Made by a program: the position numbers and the translations under genes. This document shows positions 9,201 to 19,664 of a stretch of 64,000 nt of DNA, one piece after another; the stretch's first letter is position 1; each line of letters starts with the position of its first letter. The notes under the pieces were generated by a model, which made no database searches, was not told the DNA's origin, and was given only the letters and a program-made list of their open reading frames with translations. This stretch comes from Poa pratensis (lineage: Eukaryota; Streptophyta; Magnoliopsida; Poales; Poaceae): NCBI GenBank assembly GCA_947311845.1, contig CAMZMU010000116.1, positions 3,524,421-3,588,420 on the forward strand, given 5' to 3'.

Positions 9201-10377
9201 GGTTCGTGAGTATTGTGGTGCTTTGGCCTTCCATAATCTGGATAAAGTAGAAGACATGCATTTAGTAAGTGTATCACACATTTCTGTATTGGAGGTAATG
9301 TCACATTTAGGCTCACTGCGGAAACTTTGCCTTTCAAGTTGCAAGGACCTGGTTCTTGTGCCTGTGGATAATGGAGGAGGAATTCAGAAGGACAACTCTT
9401 TGCTCCAATCAGTATCAATAGTAGGATGTGGCAAGTTATTCTCTCAGTGGCCAAGGGGAGAAGCACGAGGTCAAGCTCAGACCATCTACCCTTTCCCTGC
9501 TTCCCTCAGTGAACTTTCTGTATACGAAGATCCAAGCATGAAGTCAATGGCTTTGCTCTCAAACCTCACGTCTCTCACCAGTCTAACGCTACTACAAAGC
9601 AGTAATGTAACAGTGGACGGATTCAATCCTCTGACCGCAGTCAACCTCAAAGCACTGTATGTTGTTGGCTGCAACACATTAGCAGCAGATCTGCTCTTAG
9701 AGGTGGCAAGGACCAAATTATTGCCTTCAGGTTACATCTCTAGATTGGAGACACTGCTGGTGGATGACATCTCTGGATTGCTTGTTGCTCCTATTTGCAA
9801 ACTCCTCGCCCCGGCCCTCCACACACTCGGATTCAGTTTTGATAATCGGGCGGAAAGCTTCACAGAAGAGCAAGAGAAAGCGCTGCAGCTCCTCACCTCC
9901 CTCCAGAAACTAGAATTTTTCGATTGTAGCGGTCTGCAGTCCCTTCCTCAAGGGTTACATCGCCTTTCTTCTCTCAAGGATTTAAGTGTCTTTGATTGTC
10001 CAAAATTGCAATCGTTGCCCAAGGAGGGCTTCCCCGTTTCGCTGAGAGAACTATGGATATATCCTAGCACCGCTGAGATGGTCGAGCAATATGAGAAAAT
10101 CAAAAGCACAAACCCAGATTTAACCGTCATTGATTTACTACTCGCCCCAACTTTTGTCCTTCCTCTCCTGCTACTGGAGAGAGCTCCTCCGGCACTAACC
10201 TCTGGCTCAGCCCATCCGCACACGCTTACACTGGTGCATACCGGCGTTGTCGGCGTATTATACCGGTGCGATGGCTGCAAGAAGAAGTTCGGGGCAGACG
10301 AGGCCTGGTACCGGTGCGACCCATGCGACTTCGACCTCCACCGACCGTGCGCGCTAAAATCATATTTTAACTTCTAA
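6229..10377 (+). CDS. CC-NBS-LRR immune receptor with C-terminal DC1-like domain
   Basis: Single-exon gene, 1382 residues from the start at 6229, chosen because MEAALGSATSLLGKV is a typical grass CC-domain start in good context (GTGGCGATGG). The coiled coil covers about residues 1-150. The NB-ARC domain shows P-loop GPGGIGKTT (about 257), RNBS-A VRVWVCVSTDFD, kinase-2 FLIVLDDIW, RNBS-B MILVTTRF, GLPL variant GSPLAAKTVG, RNBS-D CFSYFGLFPEDY and MHD variant LHDLMHEL (about 555). LRRs follow from about 600 to 1290. The last ~55 residues are unusual: HPHTLTLVHT, then CDGCKKKF (Cys 1347/1350) and WYRCDPCDFDLHRPCA (from about 1360), the spacing of a plant DC1 (C1-like zinc) domain; the stop follows directly. 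Expected role: cytoplasmic effector recognition triggering cell death and defence, with DC1 as a possible integrated bait (inference). No frameshift or stop; intact and probably functional. Confidence 0.9.
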   Translation: MEAALGSATSLLGKVCTKLSEDLVAAYVDSLKLGENSAQIKVKLLHTKGLLQIAQGRDMSGVSALKELLVELSRHADQAEDLLDEIHYFKIHDRLHGTSYATTEEPGPDLSGAVRHQALHARAALRHTVASLLQCFSCSHTQDGADDSALAAATADGGAANSATADGDELRFDRVSVSRDLKSVLKEMQANCDMVSSLLGNIPRNNTTTDGSAVAVHRPQVGSTIIQDKLYGRRDTFEETVNGIISGTETVSVLPIVGPGGIGKTTFTQHLYNDSRIEKSFAVRVWVCVSTDFDVLKLTREILGCIPATEGEGSSSVANGTTNLDQLQRSIAHRLKSKRFLIVLDDIWRCGSEDQWKTLLAPFTKGEAKGSMILVTTRFPKLAEMMKTPETLELAGLESDDFFTLFEACIFGERKPEHYKDELVGIAQKIAKKLKGSPLAAKTVGRLLQKKLSQEHWNGVIKNYEWLKQKNDDDIMPSLKISYDYLPFDLKKCFSYFGLFPEDYRFDNSEMNHFFVAIGITDSTHQHDRDYLEELVHNGFLMKGVDYKGDEYYVLHDLMHELSRTVSAEECLNISDLGFRAADIPKSIRHVSITMENRYDGNFEEEMYKLRDMIGIANLRTLMIFRNYKERVAKLFKDVFKEINSLRVLVISVKLPESFPHRFSKLIHLQYLKISSSYNQSMSLPSTLSRFYHLKLLDLYGWAGRYYLPENFSHLENLHDFRADRVLHSNIRNVGKIKHLQRLKKFYVKKESMGFELRELGALTELGGELEIYGLEHVATKEDATAAKLMLKQNLKELKLLWDKDQSTIDDDILDALQPHSNLRVLTIANHGGTIGPSWLSLDIWLTSLETLTLDGVSWNTLPPLGKLPNLKVFNLKRNSGMRQFQCGGTPGKCFMRLKEIRFHEMPELAEWVVESNCHSFPSLETIECINCPNIRVMPFSEVSCTSLRNLRVSGCPKMSLPSMPHTSTLTNFVIKEANSERLTYDGKKLLVREYCGALAFHNLDKVEDMHLVSVSHISVLEVMSHLGSLRKLCLSSCKDLVLVPVDNGGGIQKDNSLLQSVSIVGCGKLFSQWPRGEARGQAQTIYPFPASLSELSVYEDPSMKSMALLSNLTSLTSLTLLQSSNVTVDGFNPLTAVNLKALYVVGCNTLAADLLLEVARTKLLPSGYISRLETLLVDDISGLLVAPICKLLAPALHTLGFSFDNRAESFTEEQEKALQLLTSLQKLEFFDCSGLQSLPQGLHRLSSLKDLSVFDCPKLQSLPKEGFPVSLRELWIYPSTAEMVEQYEKIKSTNPDLTVIDLLLAPTFVLPLLLLERAPPALTSGSAHPHTLTLVHTGVVGVLYRCDGCKKKFGADEAWYRCDPCDFDLHRPCALKSYFNF

Positions 10378-10481
10378 AATCTCACAGCTGATGGTAACCC
10401 AAGGTAACACATGTCGCCTCCCTGTTTTTTTCTTTTCTTTTCTGAATCATATTTTAACTTCTAAAATCTCACAGCTGATGG
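10358..10481 (+). repeat. 37-bp direct repeat spanning the NLR stop codon
   Basis: A perfect 37-bp sequence beginning AATCATATTTTAACTTC occurs at 10358-10394 and again at 10445-10481, 87 bp apart. The first copy supplies the last few codons and stop codon of the NLR; the second lies in the 3' UTR. A related sequence in the NLR relic at about 61078 matches only the downstream position, suggesting that the first copy arrived with the DC1-coding segment. Confidence 0.85.
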
Positions 10482-13400
10482 CGCACTGATGCCTCCCCTT
10501 CCCTCCTCCCGCAGTTGAAGCGCGGCTGAGGTCTCCTGCAACCTTCCCAAGCTCACATCCGCCGCCACTTCCTGCCGCGGCTGCATGACGGCCTCCTCCG
10601 GCAGGCTCCCTTCCTGGCTCGCGCCGGCCCTCATCTTCCTCGGGCAGACGCGGTTGCCCTGCCCCTCCAGCTCCTGTCGACCACGGCCTCCTGCCGCCTC
10701 AAGCTCGCCGGGGAGCCCGCGCTCCGAGCTGTGCTCCTCCCCTGCTCGCCGTGGCCGAGCAACTCTGCCACCGCCCGCCATCACCTCCATGGCAGGTGCT
10801 GTACTGACGTATTACTTCGTTACAGCTTACAAGAGCGGCTGGACGCTAAATTTGAATGCTAAGGTGATACCAGATGGACTTAGAGGTGAATATCTATTCT
10901 ATTTTTAGATTTAACTTTTTATAACAATCTTGTTAAGTAAAGAAGCCAAAGTCCACATTCTAGTTAGTTGCTCCTGTATGGAAATTTTAACGCAATGCAT
11001 TCTGCAACCTATTTAAGAAGTGGGGAATACAACTGACAGTACTGGAACCGGAAACATCAGGTGCAAGATACAACTACCACTCTTCATTCTGCAATGTTGG
11101 TAACCTTATGTCCATTCAATATGCTTTTTGTTTGAACAGAATGTGCTTACTTTGATAATTTCTCAATGCTTCTAAATTCTGACACTGCAGCATGGTGTAC
11201 ATAAGTTGTGGATACTTTAAACCATGTAAAGTTTGCTATATGTATCTGCATCTGCATGCCACACATGTCACTTGTGGATCACGATTACACAATCGATACT
11301 CCGCTCCAAGTGAATCTGCCGATTATGCCCAGGACAATGTTTTGATCCTTAATGACTGCATTCACAGTACAAAGCAACCACTTTGGCCTGCTTATTCATT
11401 TTTCTCCCACTTGCTTTCTTTCATAGTTACCCACAGTAGTAGGTGTGCTTCTATTTATCCAGTCTTATTTATAATTACCCACAGTAGTATGCTTATGCCA
11501 TTACCAGCACGTTACTTAACATGTGTGTATTTAGTAGTTCACCCTTTGTTCTCATTTTTTCAATGTTGCCTACTAATTCTCAAAAGTGTCGTGCACGAAA
11601 CATTGTAAATCTTAATCGCTCGAATCTGTTGCCAGGTTGTTCCTTTGTGAGGGCCACATTCCTCAAGCAGCTGAGATAATATCATATATGGAACAGAGGA
11701 TCTATTTTACAAAATGACAAGATTGTAAGTTTCCTACTGTCTTGAAATTATTTGAGTTACACTCTGCATAAATGCTTGCTAAGTAGTTTGAACATTGAAA
11801 ATTAGGCCTGATACTGAGTTTTTTCTTATAGGACTCAAGTGCAGCATTTCTGAAGCAACGAGGATTATTATTTGTTCACTGGTTTGGTCTGACCTATCCT
11901 ACCACCCAGGTTATGATGGGGCAGAGTACTGAAAGCATTGTTTCTTATTCCTCGAAGCAACTGGTCCGGGTCCAAGCGGTCTTCTCCTCTCCTTTCCTTG
12001 TTCACCGTTATCTGACCCAACTTTGTTACTCGAATTCCGCAGATCAATTACAGTCCAGCTGGTTATTACTCTCAAAACCGACATCGCTCTTTCATTTATA
12101 TGATTATTTTATTCACAGACCATTCCTAATTCATATGTTTCCTTGTCTACAAAAGTACTGACATACTAATCCATCCTCATGCAGCTTACCTTTTTCTGAC
12201 TATAATTCTTAATTTCGTTTACAGGCTTGCTTGGTAGCCTTTGCTCTGTCCCATATTGCAGCACCCTTACTTCAGGAATGGCCTATTGCTTTGCTATAGC
12301 TTGCATCGAACAGCTGCATGCTAAATTTGAATGGTAAGGTGATACCAGATGGACCTGGTGGTGAATATCTATTCTATATTTAGATATAACTTTATAAACG
12401 ATCTCATTACATAACCAAGGCAAAATATGCATTCTATTTTGTTGGTCCTGTATGGAAACTTTAAGGCAATGTTTTCTGCACACCATTTCAGACGGGAAGC
12501 ATACCTTGCAACAATGGAAATTGGGACAGCAGGCGCGAGATACAACCGACTATTCACTCCGGAATGCTGGTAAATCTCTGACTATTCCAATGTTATAAGC
12601 TTTTTGCTTGAAACATAATGTGCTTTTTTCTGTATTCCCCTATGCTTACTTTCTCATTGCTTCTAAATTCTGACAAGGCACTCCAACAATGTGTACATAA
12701 GATGTGAATCCTTTCATCCATCTAAAGATGGCTACGTATTTCTGTATCAACATGTAAGACATGTCATATGTGGATCATGATCACACAGTCGATATTTCTC
12801 TGCGTGTCAATCTGCCGGTTAGTACATTCAGAACTAAATTTCTGATACTTAATTTAGGACTGCATCCACAGTGCACAGCAACCACTTTGGCTTGCTTATT
12901 TATCTTCTCCCGCTTGTTTCTGTAGTTTATACTTAACCACCATGCATACTTCTTTTCACGCAGTCTTGTCATTGATGGTTAATGCCAGCACCGTTGCATC
13001 ATGTTGCGTAACGTGTGTACATTTTATTCGTCAGGTTTATGTTCCCTATGCGAAAAAGGAGGTACTGATCAAGAAGAATACCAAAACAGTTGGCATGAGG
13101 TGTTCTCTAGTCGCCGGAACTGAGGCTGGAATCGTGAAATTATCTTTCTCCTCTTTTTTCATGAAGAAGCAGAACAGGACCTGCGAAAACAGTTGGCATC
13201 ATGGAGGTATTCTATTGTTTTAAAAAAATCATTTTATTTATTTATCATGAAATCAAGTGCCTTTATTTCCTCTTGCTTGAATCCACAGACAGGATGCTGC
13301 TTTGTAAAGGGCTGTCCTTCAAGCACCTTATTGGTGGTGCATTCTTGTTACATAATGGTGAATCTTGAAAAAATTAGGCCTGATACTAAATTATTCTTGT

Positions 13401-14440
13401 GGGACCTAAGTGCGTCATTTCAGAAGCAATGAGGATTATTATTTGGTCACCCAATGGCTACCGCCAAGTTTATGCTGGGATAGAGTCCTGAAACTCTGAA
13501 ACTATTGTATACAGTTACTCGCAACAAAAAACTACTGTACCCAGCTTAGGTTTCGTTGGCATTGATGCTCCACAGTACTAAGGTAATGAATTATTGGGCA
13601 TTTTAGTTTCTTTCTGGTTTGTTCATATTCTGACCTTGATTCTGACGCAAGTTCATCTATTGTATTCTGAGTTATTCTTGTAGGACTAAAGTGCAGCATT
13701 TCCGAAGCATGAAGGATTGATATCTGTTCACTGCTTTGGTCAGAGTAACGAAAGTGTTGTCCCCAACTATTATCTTGTGCAGAGATTGCAATTGCATATG
13801 GTTCAAGCATAGATTTTACTGATGTTGATTATTTATTGTAAGGTAAGGAATGATTGCCCATTCATATCTGTTCCTTTTCCTTGATATCACCGTTGTCTGA
13901 CCCAAGTTCGTTGCTCGAATTCTTCAGACCAATTACAGTCCAGTAATGAAGCACTTGGTGTCCAGGACAATGAAATAACGGCAAACGAAGCAAATAACTG
14001 TCTCGATATGTTGAAGGAGTCGTCGAGTCCTGCAGTGACTTGTTCAAATTTCAAGGCTCAGCTTCCTCTCTTTTTTTCTTTTCAAATTCCTTACTGAAAG
14101 CTCATAAAGTGTCATCGTCAGGAGTGGTAATTGCATATTTAAACAACTCCACTCCCATCTGGCGTGATCGTTCGTGTGTGGCACTGACTGGTTTGATGTG
14201 GCATGGTCGTCCAGGTGTTCCTCTGGGGAAGAATCCACGCCCGGCACCAGGGCTTCGTGGAGCGACGGTCAGCACCGAACAGAGCAGAGCAGAGCAGCGA
14301 GGTGTACATTTTGTTTTCGCATTCCAAGATCCAAGGTGCGATGCTATTGGGATCCAGCCTCTGGGTGAAAAGGAAGGCGTGGCTCCAGCAACCACGGCTT
14401 CAGATATTTTTTTTTGCCTGTGTAACTGGTAAAATCTGAT
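10482..14440 (+). other. NLR 3' region with tandem duplications; probable UTR exons/introns
   Basis: There is no long coding frame. A block starting at 10826 (GCTAAATTTGAATGCTAAGG) recurs at 12300, offset 1474 bp, with similarity continuing for roughly 750-800 bp. A second module (AGTGCAGCATTTCTGAAGCAA... type) occurs near 11831, 13400 and 13685, and TTACTCGAATTCCGCAGA near 12026 recurs near 13910. The same order of sequence blocks reappears in the relic at 60.9-62.1 kb. The whole block therefore belongs to the NLR locus, most likely a long transcribed 3' region. The part from 10482 to 10800 is GC-rich and unrecognised. Confidence 0.5.
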
Positions 14441-14589
14441 GTTGTATTTTTTCCAGTGTCCCAATCATGATTTTTGTTCCTTACCCATGGACGGACAATG
14501 GTGTACGATGTGATTGTTGGTAGCACAGTGCATTCCCTGAATGTGAAACTCATTCATGCTAGGTAGCACATTTTGCTTTGGAAAAAGCT

Positions 14590-15340
14590 AATCTCCACCC
14601 GGCTTGTGCAAGAATTTTATTTTTCTGCCCAGCAGGCCAGCCAATAAAATTTTGCAAGAATTTATTTTTATGTTCTTTCTTGTTTCTTCTTTTCTTTTCT
14701 TTTTTTGTTTCTTTATTTCACTTTTTTTAATGATTTTGAAGAATGTCCGGTTTCTAAAAAAGTTCCAATTTACAAATGTTCTTAATTTGAAAAATGTTGA
14801 AATAAAAAATTGTTCATATTTTATAAATTGTTCGGATGTAAAAATTGTTTATATTTAAAAACAAACAGATTTAAAAATATTCATAGTTGAAAATTGTTCA
14901 AATCTATAATTGTTCAGATTTGAAAATATACAGTTTCCAAACAGTTCAATTCTAAAAGTTAATCAATTTGTAAACTTGTTCAAACAATACAAATTTGAAA
15001 AATGTTTGAATTAAAAAATCATTCAAATTTGAAATTTATTCAACATAAAAAACATTCACATTTTTAATCGAATTCAAAAATCATTCAAATTTATATTTTG
15101 TTCACGTTTGAAAAACGTTCAGATTTGAAAGTTATTCAGATTAAAAACAGTTTTTAAAATGCAAAAAGGAAAAGAAAACTCTGCTTTTTATTGGGCCACT
15201 AAGCAACTCGCTTTAGGCGGCCGAGGCGAATTGCGCCTCCTACGGGCGCGATATAGGATAGGGCTCTTCTCCTTAGCGCTCGCGCGGTCTTTGATTCTTT
15301 TATTTTGTCATTAATTATTCTAACATAAGATAAATATATT
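14590..15340. repeat. AT-rich degenerate repeat (TTCAAATTTGAA type) plus GC-rich end
   Basis: From about 14730 to 15150 the DNA is made of irregular copies of AAAAATTGTTCAAATTTGAAA-like units in both orientations, typical filler of Triticeae DNA transposons. It closes with a GC-rich stretch (GGCGGCCGAGGCGAATTGCG, about 15217). The right part ends in TATATTTCAG at 15344, which looks like a retained intron acceptor of the adjacent BEL1-like fragment. Confidence 0.45.
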
Positions 15341-15344
15341 TCAG

Positions 15345-15655
15345 GTGGACCAGAAGTACAAGCACTGTTACCACCAAATGCAAAATGTTTCATCTTTTGA
15401 TGTGGTGGTCAGACACGGACCTGCCAAGCCATGCACCGCGATTCTCTCCATACAATCTCGTGGCATTTCCTGTGCTTGAAGGATGCCATCAATGATCATA
15501 TCAATGTAACCAGGAAGAAGCTCGGCGAGGAAGAGAATTCATCAGGCAAAGAAGGCAAATTGACCCGTCTTCGGTACATCGATCAGCAGCTTCCAACAGT
15601 ACGGTATGCACCGCAGAGGGGACTGCCTGGAAACTATGTTCAGAAAGCACAGGGG
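15345..15655 (+). pseudogene. BEL1-like homeodomain (POX/BELL) gene fragment
   Basis: After a splice-acceptor-like TTTCAG the sequence reads VDQKYKHCYHQMQNVSSFDVV, then PAKPCTAI, then in another frame CLKDAINDHINVTRKKLGEEE, GKLTRLRYIDQQLPTVRYA and PQRGLPGN. This is the order of the POX/BELL domain of plant BEL1-like homeobox proteins (VDxxYxxYxxQMQ..SSFE..AG.G.AKPYTALAL..ISRHFRCLKDAI..RLRYIDQQL..RPQRGLPE). It has a 1-nt frameshift near 15460, a deletion between the QQL and PQRGLP motifs, and stops at a 15-nt G run (15652-15666). The homeobox is missing. The retained intron border argues for a genomic rather than cDNA origin. Confidence 0.75.
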
Positions 15656-15779
15656 GGGGGGGGGGGCTTTTGTCTCTTAGTTTCTTATAAATTTTGGGGA
15701 TGCAATCCTTTTGTTAAACGCATGTTAACTACAAACTCTAACTTAAATGCTTCTTCGTGGGTTACCGTATACTACGTAT

Positions 15780-16350
15780 TAATTCTAAAAGTTCGGAGAG
15801 AAAAGTGTTTGCTGTTAAGAACAATACTTATTTTAAGAAAGAGTTTCTCTTGATAGGGCTAAGTCCATGGACAATGCAGCTTGACAACACTAGAAAATCT
15901 CCGCCTGAGGTTGTTGGGGGCGCCCTGACGGGGATGAGCCAGTCATGGATCCCGAGGTTGAAGAGACTTCGAATGAAGAAAGTTTGGTCAAGGTGGTGAC
16001 CGGACCTCGAAGGTCGGGTAGGATTCGAACGACAACTTCATAGTTTTTGGACAAAATATTGTTGTTGGAGAACAATGAACCTGCAGTCCCATAATAAGAA
16101 ATGATGGACACTAATTCTCACAAATGGCTAGGAGCCATGGGTTCTCATATGAACTTTATGCATTGAAAATTAAGTTTGAAACTTGGTTGACCAACGTGAT
16201 GGCGTTAAACACATTGAGTGCAAAACGATATGTAATAAAAGAAAGTTGTAGATGGAATAATTTACATATATAAATCTCGACTTGTTGTAAAAGTCTTCGA
16301 TAAGTGAGTTAACTACAACAATACATTCTCTTTGACTGGTTCTCCAAGGT
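15780..16350 (+). pseudogene. Ty1-Copia pol relic (integrase C-terminus to RT start)
   Basis: Scattered over frames and stops are recognisable Copia pol pieces in the right order: SERKVFAVKNNTYFKKEFL (compare SEGKVFVAKNGSFLEKEFL in the Copia element at 39.1 kb), RRSGRIRTT (compare RRSARIRTA), ENNEPAV...HKWLGAM (compare DNDEPAS...GKWQEAM) and IYIYKSRLVVKVF...NNTFSL (compare VTVYKARLVAKGF...DETFSP). Many substitutions and stop codons make it old and inactive. It lies directly downstream of the BELL fragment. Confidence 0.7.
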
Positions 16351-16769
16351 GACCGCACTGCACGTACCACTCTGCCTTCAGTACCTCTTCCTCTACAGCT
16401 CCGGCCTCCATCACTGGCACATGTTCATGATTCGTGCATGATAATAGCTACATGCATAGACGGGGTTGTTTGGGATGGCTTGGCCGAGTCATGTATGACT
16501 TGAAGTGATTCGAGGAGGTGGATAAGTCATGCATTGGGGCATGCTATGGCATCAGTTGCATAACAATACCTGTGTATATATTTGTATCGAGTAAATGGAC
16601 ACAGAAGACAGCGAAGGCAGTAAACAAAGATGTAATTTCTAGTGTTGCCAAGGAGAATTTCTGTGAGAGAAACTAGGTGAACGTTAGAAAGACTATTGAG
16701 AGGAGAATTTGAGAGATTGGAGGAACCACCAAGTTGTATACAAGTTAGACAAAAGACCACGGCGGCGAG

Positions 16770-16955
16770 ATGGCTACCAGCAACGCGCTGCTCCTGGTAG
16801 TGATGAGTTCATGGTCACCGCCCTCGCCGACAACGGAATCTGCTAGATGAAGACCGTATGCTATCTCCTGTGGGCCAAGAACTTCGCCTCCAGGAGCCGT
16901 GTCGCCGTGAGCATCGCCACAAGCTACCTCAGTCTCAGTGCTGTATATTTTTCGT
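16770..16955 (+). pseudogene. Possible membrane-transporter (NFD4/nodulin-like) fragment
   Basis: A GC-rich island in AT-rich surroundings. One frame reads EFMVTALADNGIC, a stop codon, then MKTVCYLLWAKNFASRSRV and AVSIATSYLSLSAVYF. The pattern NF...SRVAVSxATSYxxLSA resembles the first transmembrane region of plant NFD4/nodulin-like major-facilitator proteins. The match is from memory, short and interrupted by a stop; it could be a fragment of another membrane protein. Confidence 0.3.
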
Positions 16956-17149
16956 CATGACAAATGTTGTATGAATGATATACAAGTATAATTTATTCAC
17001 ATGGCATGCGTTTCATGATACGGCATGATGGCTGGAGAGCCATGTGATAGCCATCTAATTTTGTCTATATCAACTTTGGGACATATGTAACCACATGCAC
17101 CACTCCAAGCAACCTAGGTCTACCTCTACCGTATTTAGTACATATTAGA

Positions 17150-18154
17150 ATAAACTAGCACAATACCCGTGCGTTGCAACGGGTGAAGAAAAGTTAAACA
17201 ATTCTTACGAAAACTAAAATAAAAAATGTCTTCGCTCAAATTTTTCAATCAAGACGCTTCGGTCTTCTAATCAGTGGCACATCACAGTCTAACACGAGGC
17301 CTTTCTATCTCCCTCTATCACCCGGTGACACGATGTTAAAATGAGCTTTTAACTATCTCGATTTATCTGGTTCGCAACGATATATGAAGGTGGACACAAC
17401 TCTTTTGGATGCAGACGTGGTAAAAGTTGATTATGTGACTCGTATGGCTCCATGATTTCTAGATAAATCCTAACCCATGTCCTAGTGTCCATTCATATGC
17501 CTTATCATATGTCGTCACTTATCCACTCTCACCATCAGATTTCCTGATTTATAAATGTTTTGTTTCCTTGGCTCGCACGCCTCCACCTGACTCCTTGCTC
17601 AGATTCATGAAGGTTTGTTCTTGAAATTCGCAGTGTCACCGTTATGTTTTATACGGACATGCGCCTCATGGCTAACCCTAGCCAGAGAGAGGGCGTCGTG
17701 CGCCGATGGACCCGAAGCCCACAATCGCGGTGTGGCTCTTTATATTTATTATTTGATGGTAATCATCTCAATCTGACTCATACAAAAGTCTCGGATGTGC
17801 TTGGGCTTGGACGGAGGTATTTTCGTAGTATTTGTTATTGATCATGAGCAAAGTATTTGGGACATTCTTTTTTCCATAGATTATCGGCATGTTGTTAAAA
17901 TTAATTACAAATATTTGATTTCTCATTATTATTATTTTGGTCTGATTTTGATTTACCGTTGTCTTTCTTATTCGATTCTATAAAAAAATCCAATTGGTGT
18001 CGTGCACGTACACGTTCTTTTCTTTACACATGTAAATATCGATCTTTTTTTTAATGCTGCCCAGCCGCATAAGCCCACCAATGCCCCAGCCACAAGGCCC
18101 AGCCCAGCTAGCGAGCCTCGCTTCGCACGCACATGAGGACTCCGTGCTGCGCAC
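17150..18154. other. Unassigned repeat-like DNA with a TE-terminus motif
   Basis: At 17154-17190 the DNA reads ACTAGCACAATACCCGTGCG then TTGCAACGGG, a near-palindromic motif (CCCGTGCGTTGCAACGGG) frequent at ends of plant mobile elements. I could not find its partner end. The rest holds no gene; a short GC-rich stretch near 18060-18150 borders LTR element A. Confidence 0.3.
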
Positions 18155-19636
18155 TGATACTTCCAAAACGTATCTATAATTTTTTATTGTTTCATGCACT
18201 TTATGCTTTTAGCACTTGTTCTTATATTAAGTTTATTATTTATTTAGACTAACCTATTAATAGGTGTAAAATTGCACAATGTTCTTGTTTTACACATTGA
18301 TATGTAGGAATTATCAAGAATACAAAAGGAAATCTTGTTGGAGTCGAATTGGGACTTTCCTGAAATCTGTCTGAGAACTTTTTATGGATATCGTCATTTT
18401 GACCCCGAAGACGACGTCAAATGGAAATCAAATTAAATAGAAAGTTGTCACAATTTTCCATACGAAGATTTCAAGCCAGAGAACAGCCCAATCGGAGGTC
18501 AGACGCGACATGGAGGCCCAATATGGTGAAACCCTAGAAGGGGATGACGGAAATCCGAGAAGCTATATAAAGGGAGGAAACATAACTCGTGGAGGACACC
18601 CCATACCCACGAATTTCCAGCCACCAAAGCCACGTTTTTGCCTCCCCATGGATCCCATCTCCATGAGGGAGGGCTCCCAAGAAGCCATGAAGGAAGGGGG
18701 CTAAGGGGCGGCGTACGTTCCCCCTTGTTGCCGGCGGCGGGGGAGGAGCTCCCTGCGCCACCACCGGCGCCGTCGCCGCCCTGCGCCTCTTGCTGCCCCC
18801 TTCACCGTCGTCACCGCCATCTCCATCACCAACTCCTCCTTGAATACAGTGGTTCGTCCTCCCACAATCCTCTGTACCGCTCTATGTAAACAGGGTGTTT
18901 GATGCTATAATATTTATCCTATGATCTATGTCATGTTTCCGTAGTTTATTTGTTCTTAGATTGAATGGTTGAATGTCTTTGCTTCATTAGAGTTGTATGT
19001 TGATATGGTACTGTCCTTTGGTGTCCATTATATTTGTGCGCGCATGGATCAACACCCTAGGGTTAGTAGTATGTGCAAAGGAAGGGGTGTAGTTCTGCCG
19101 GAGTGACAGAAACCTAAGGACTCGAACCGGTTAGTTGCACGTATGAGAGTAAGAGGACCATGAACTTAAGGCTATGATTGGGAAACCTTAATGCATTGTT
19201 AGTATTTATGAATGTTTGCTAACAATATAATCATATAGTACTTGTAATTCCAAATAGTGGAGTGCATGTATATTTAGCCTCTCCCACATAGAAAACTGCA
19301 TCGAAGACAATGAACCAAATATCTTTACTAATTAATCTTGGACAAAGCCATCACAATTACCACCACTTTTCCACACTCATGGTACTGTTAATTTATGGTT
19401 ACTTAGTGTATTTTATTGTTGTAGCACAAGCATTTACTTTCTTGTATTTATTATCTCGCAAAGCTATCTCTCATACACGTATTGTTACTCTAAAGTAACG
19501 TTTAGTGTGCGTAGGGTTGTATCAGTGGTTGATAGAACTTGAGAGAATACTTATCCTACCTTTAGCTTCTCGTTGGGTTCGACACTCTTACTTATCGAAA
19601 AGGCTACACGCGATCCCCTGTACTTGTGGGTTATTA
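18155..19636 (+). repeat. 5' LTR of element A
   Basis: It begins TGATACTTCCAAAACGTATC, a mutated form of the TGATACGTCTC start of related LTRs, and ends GGGTTATTA (compare TTATCA in relatives). TATATAAAG at about 18564 is a probable TATA box, followed by a GC-rich leader (18640-18840). It is 1482 bp long. It differs from the LTRs of D and N beyond the first ~60 bp, so this is a separate family. Confidence 0.65.
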
Positions 19637-19646
19637 AGACCTTTTC

Positions 19647-19664
19647 TGGCGCTGTTGCCGGGGA
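19647..19664 (+). other. Primer-binding site of element A (tRNA-Asp type)
   Basis: TGGCGCTGTTGCCGGGGA, 10 bp after the LTR end, matches the complement of the 3' end of plant tRNA-Asp with one mismatch. Confidence 0.75.
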
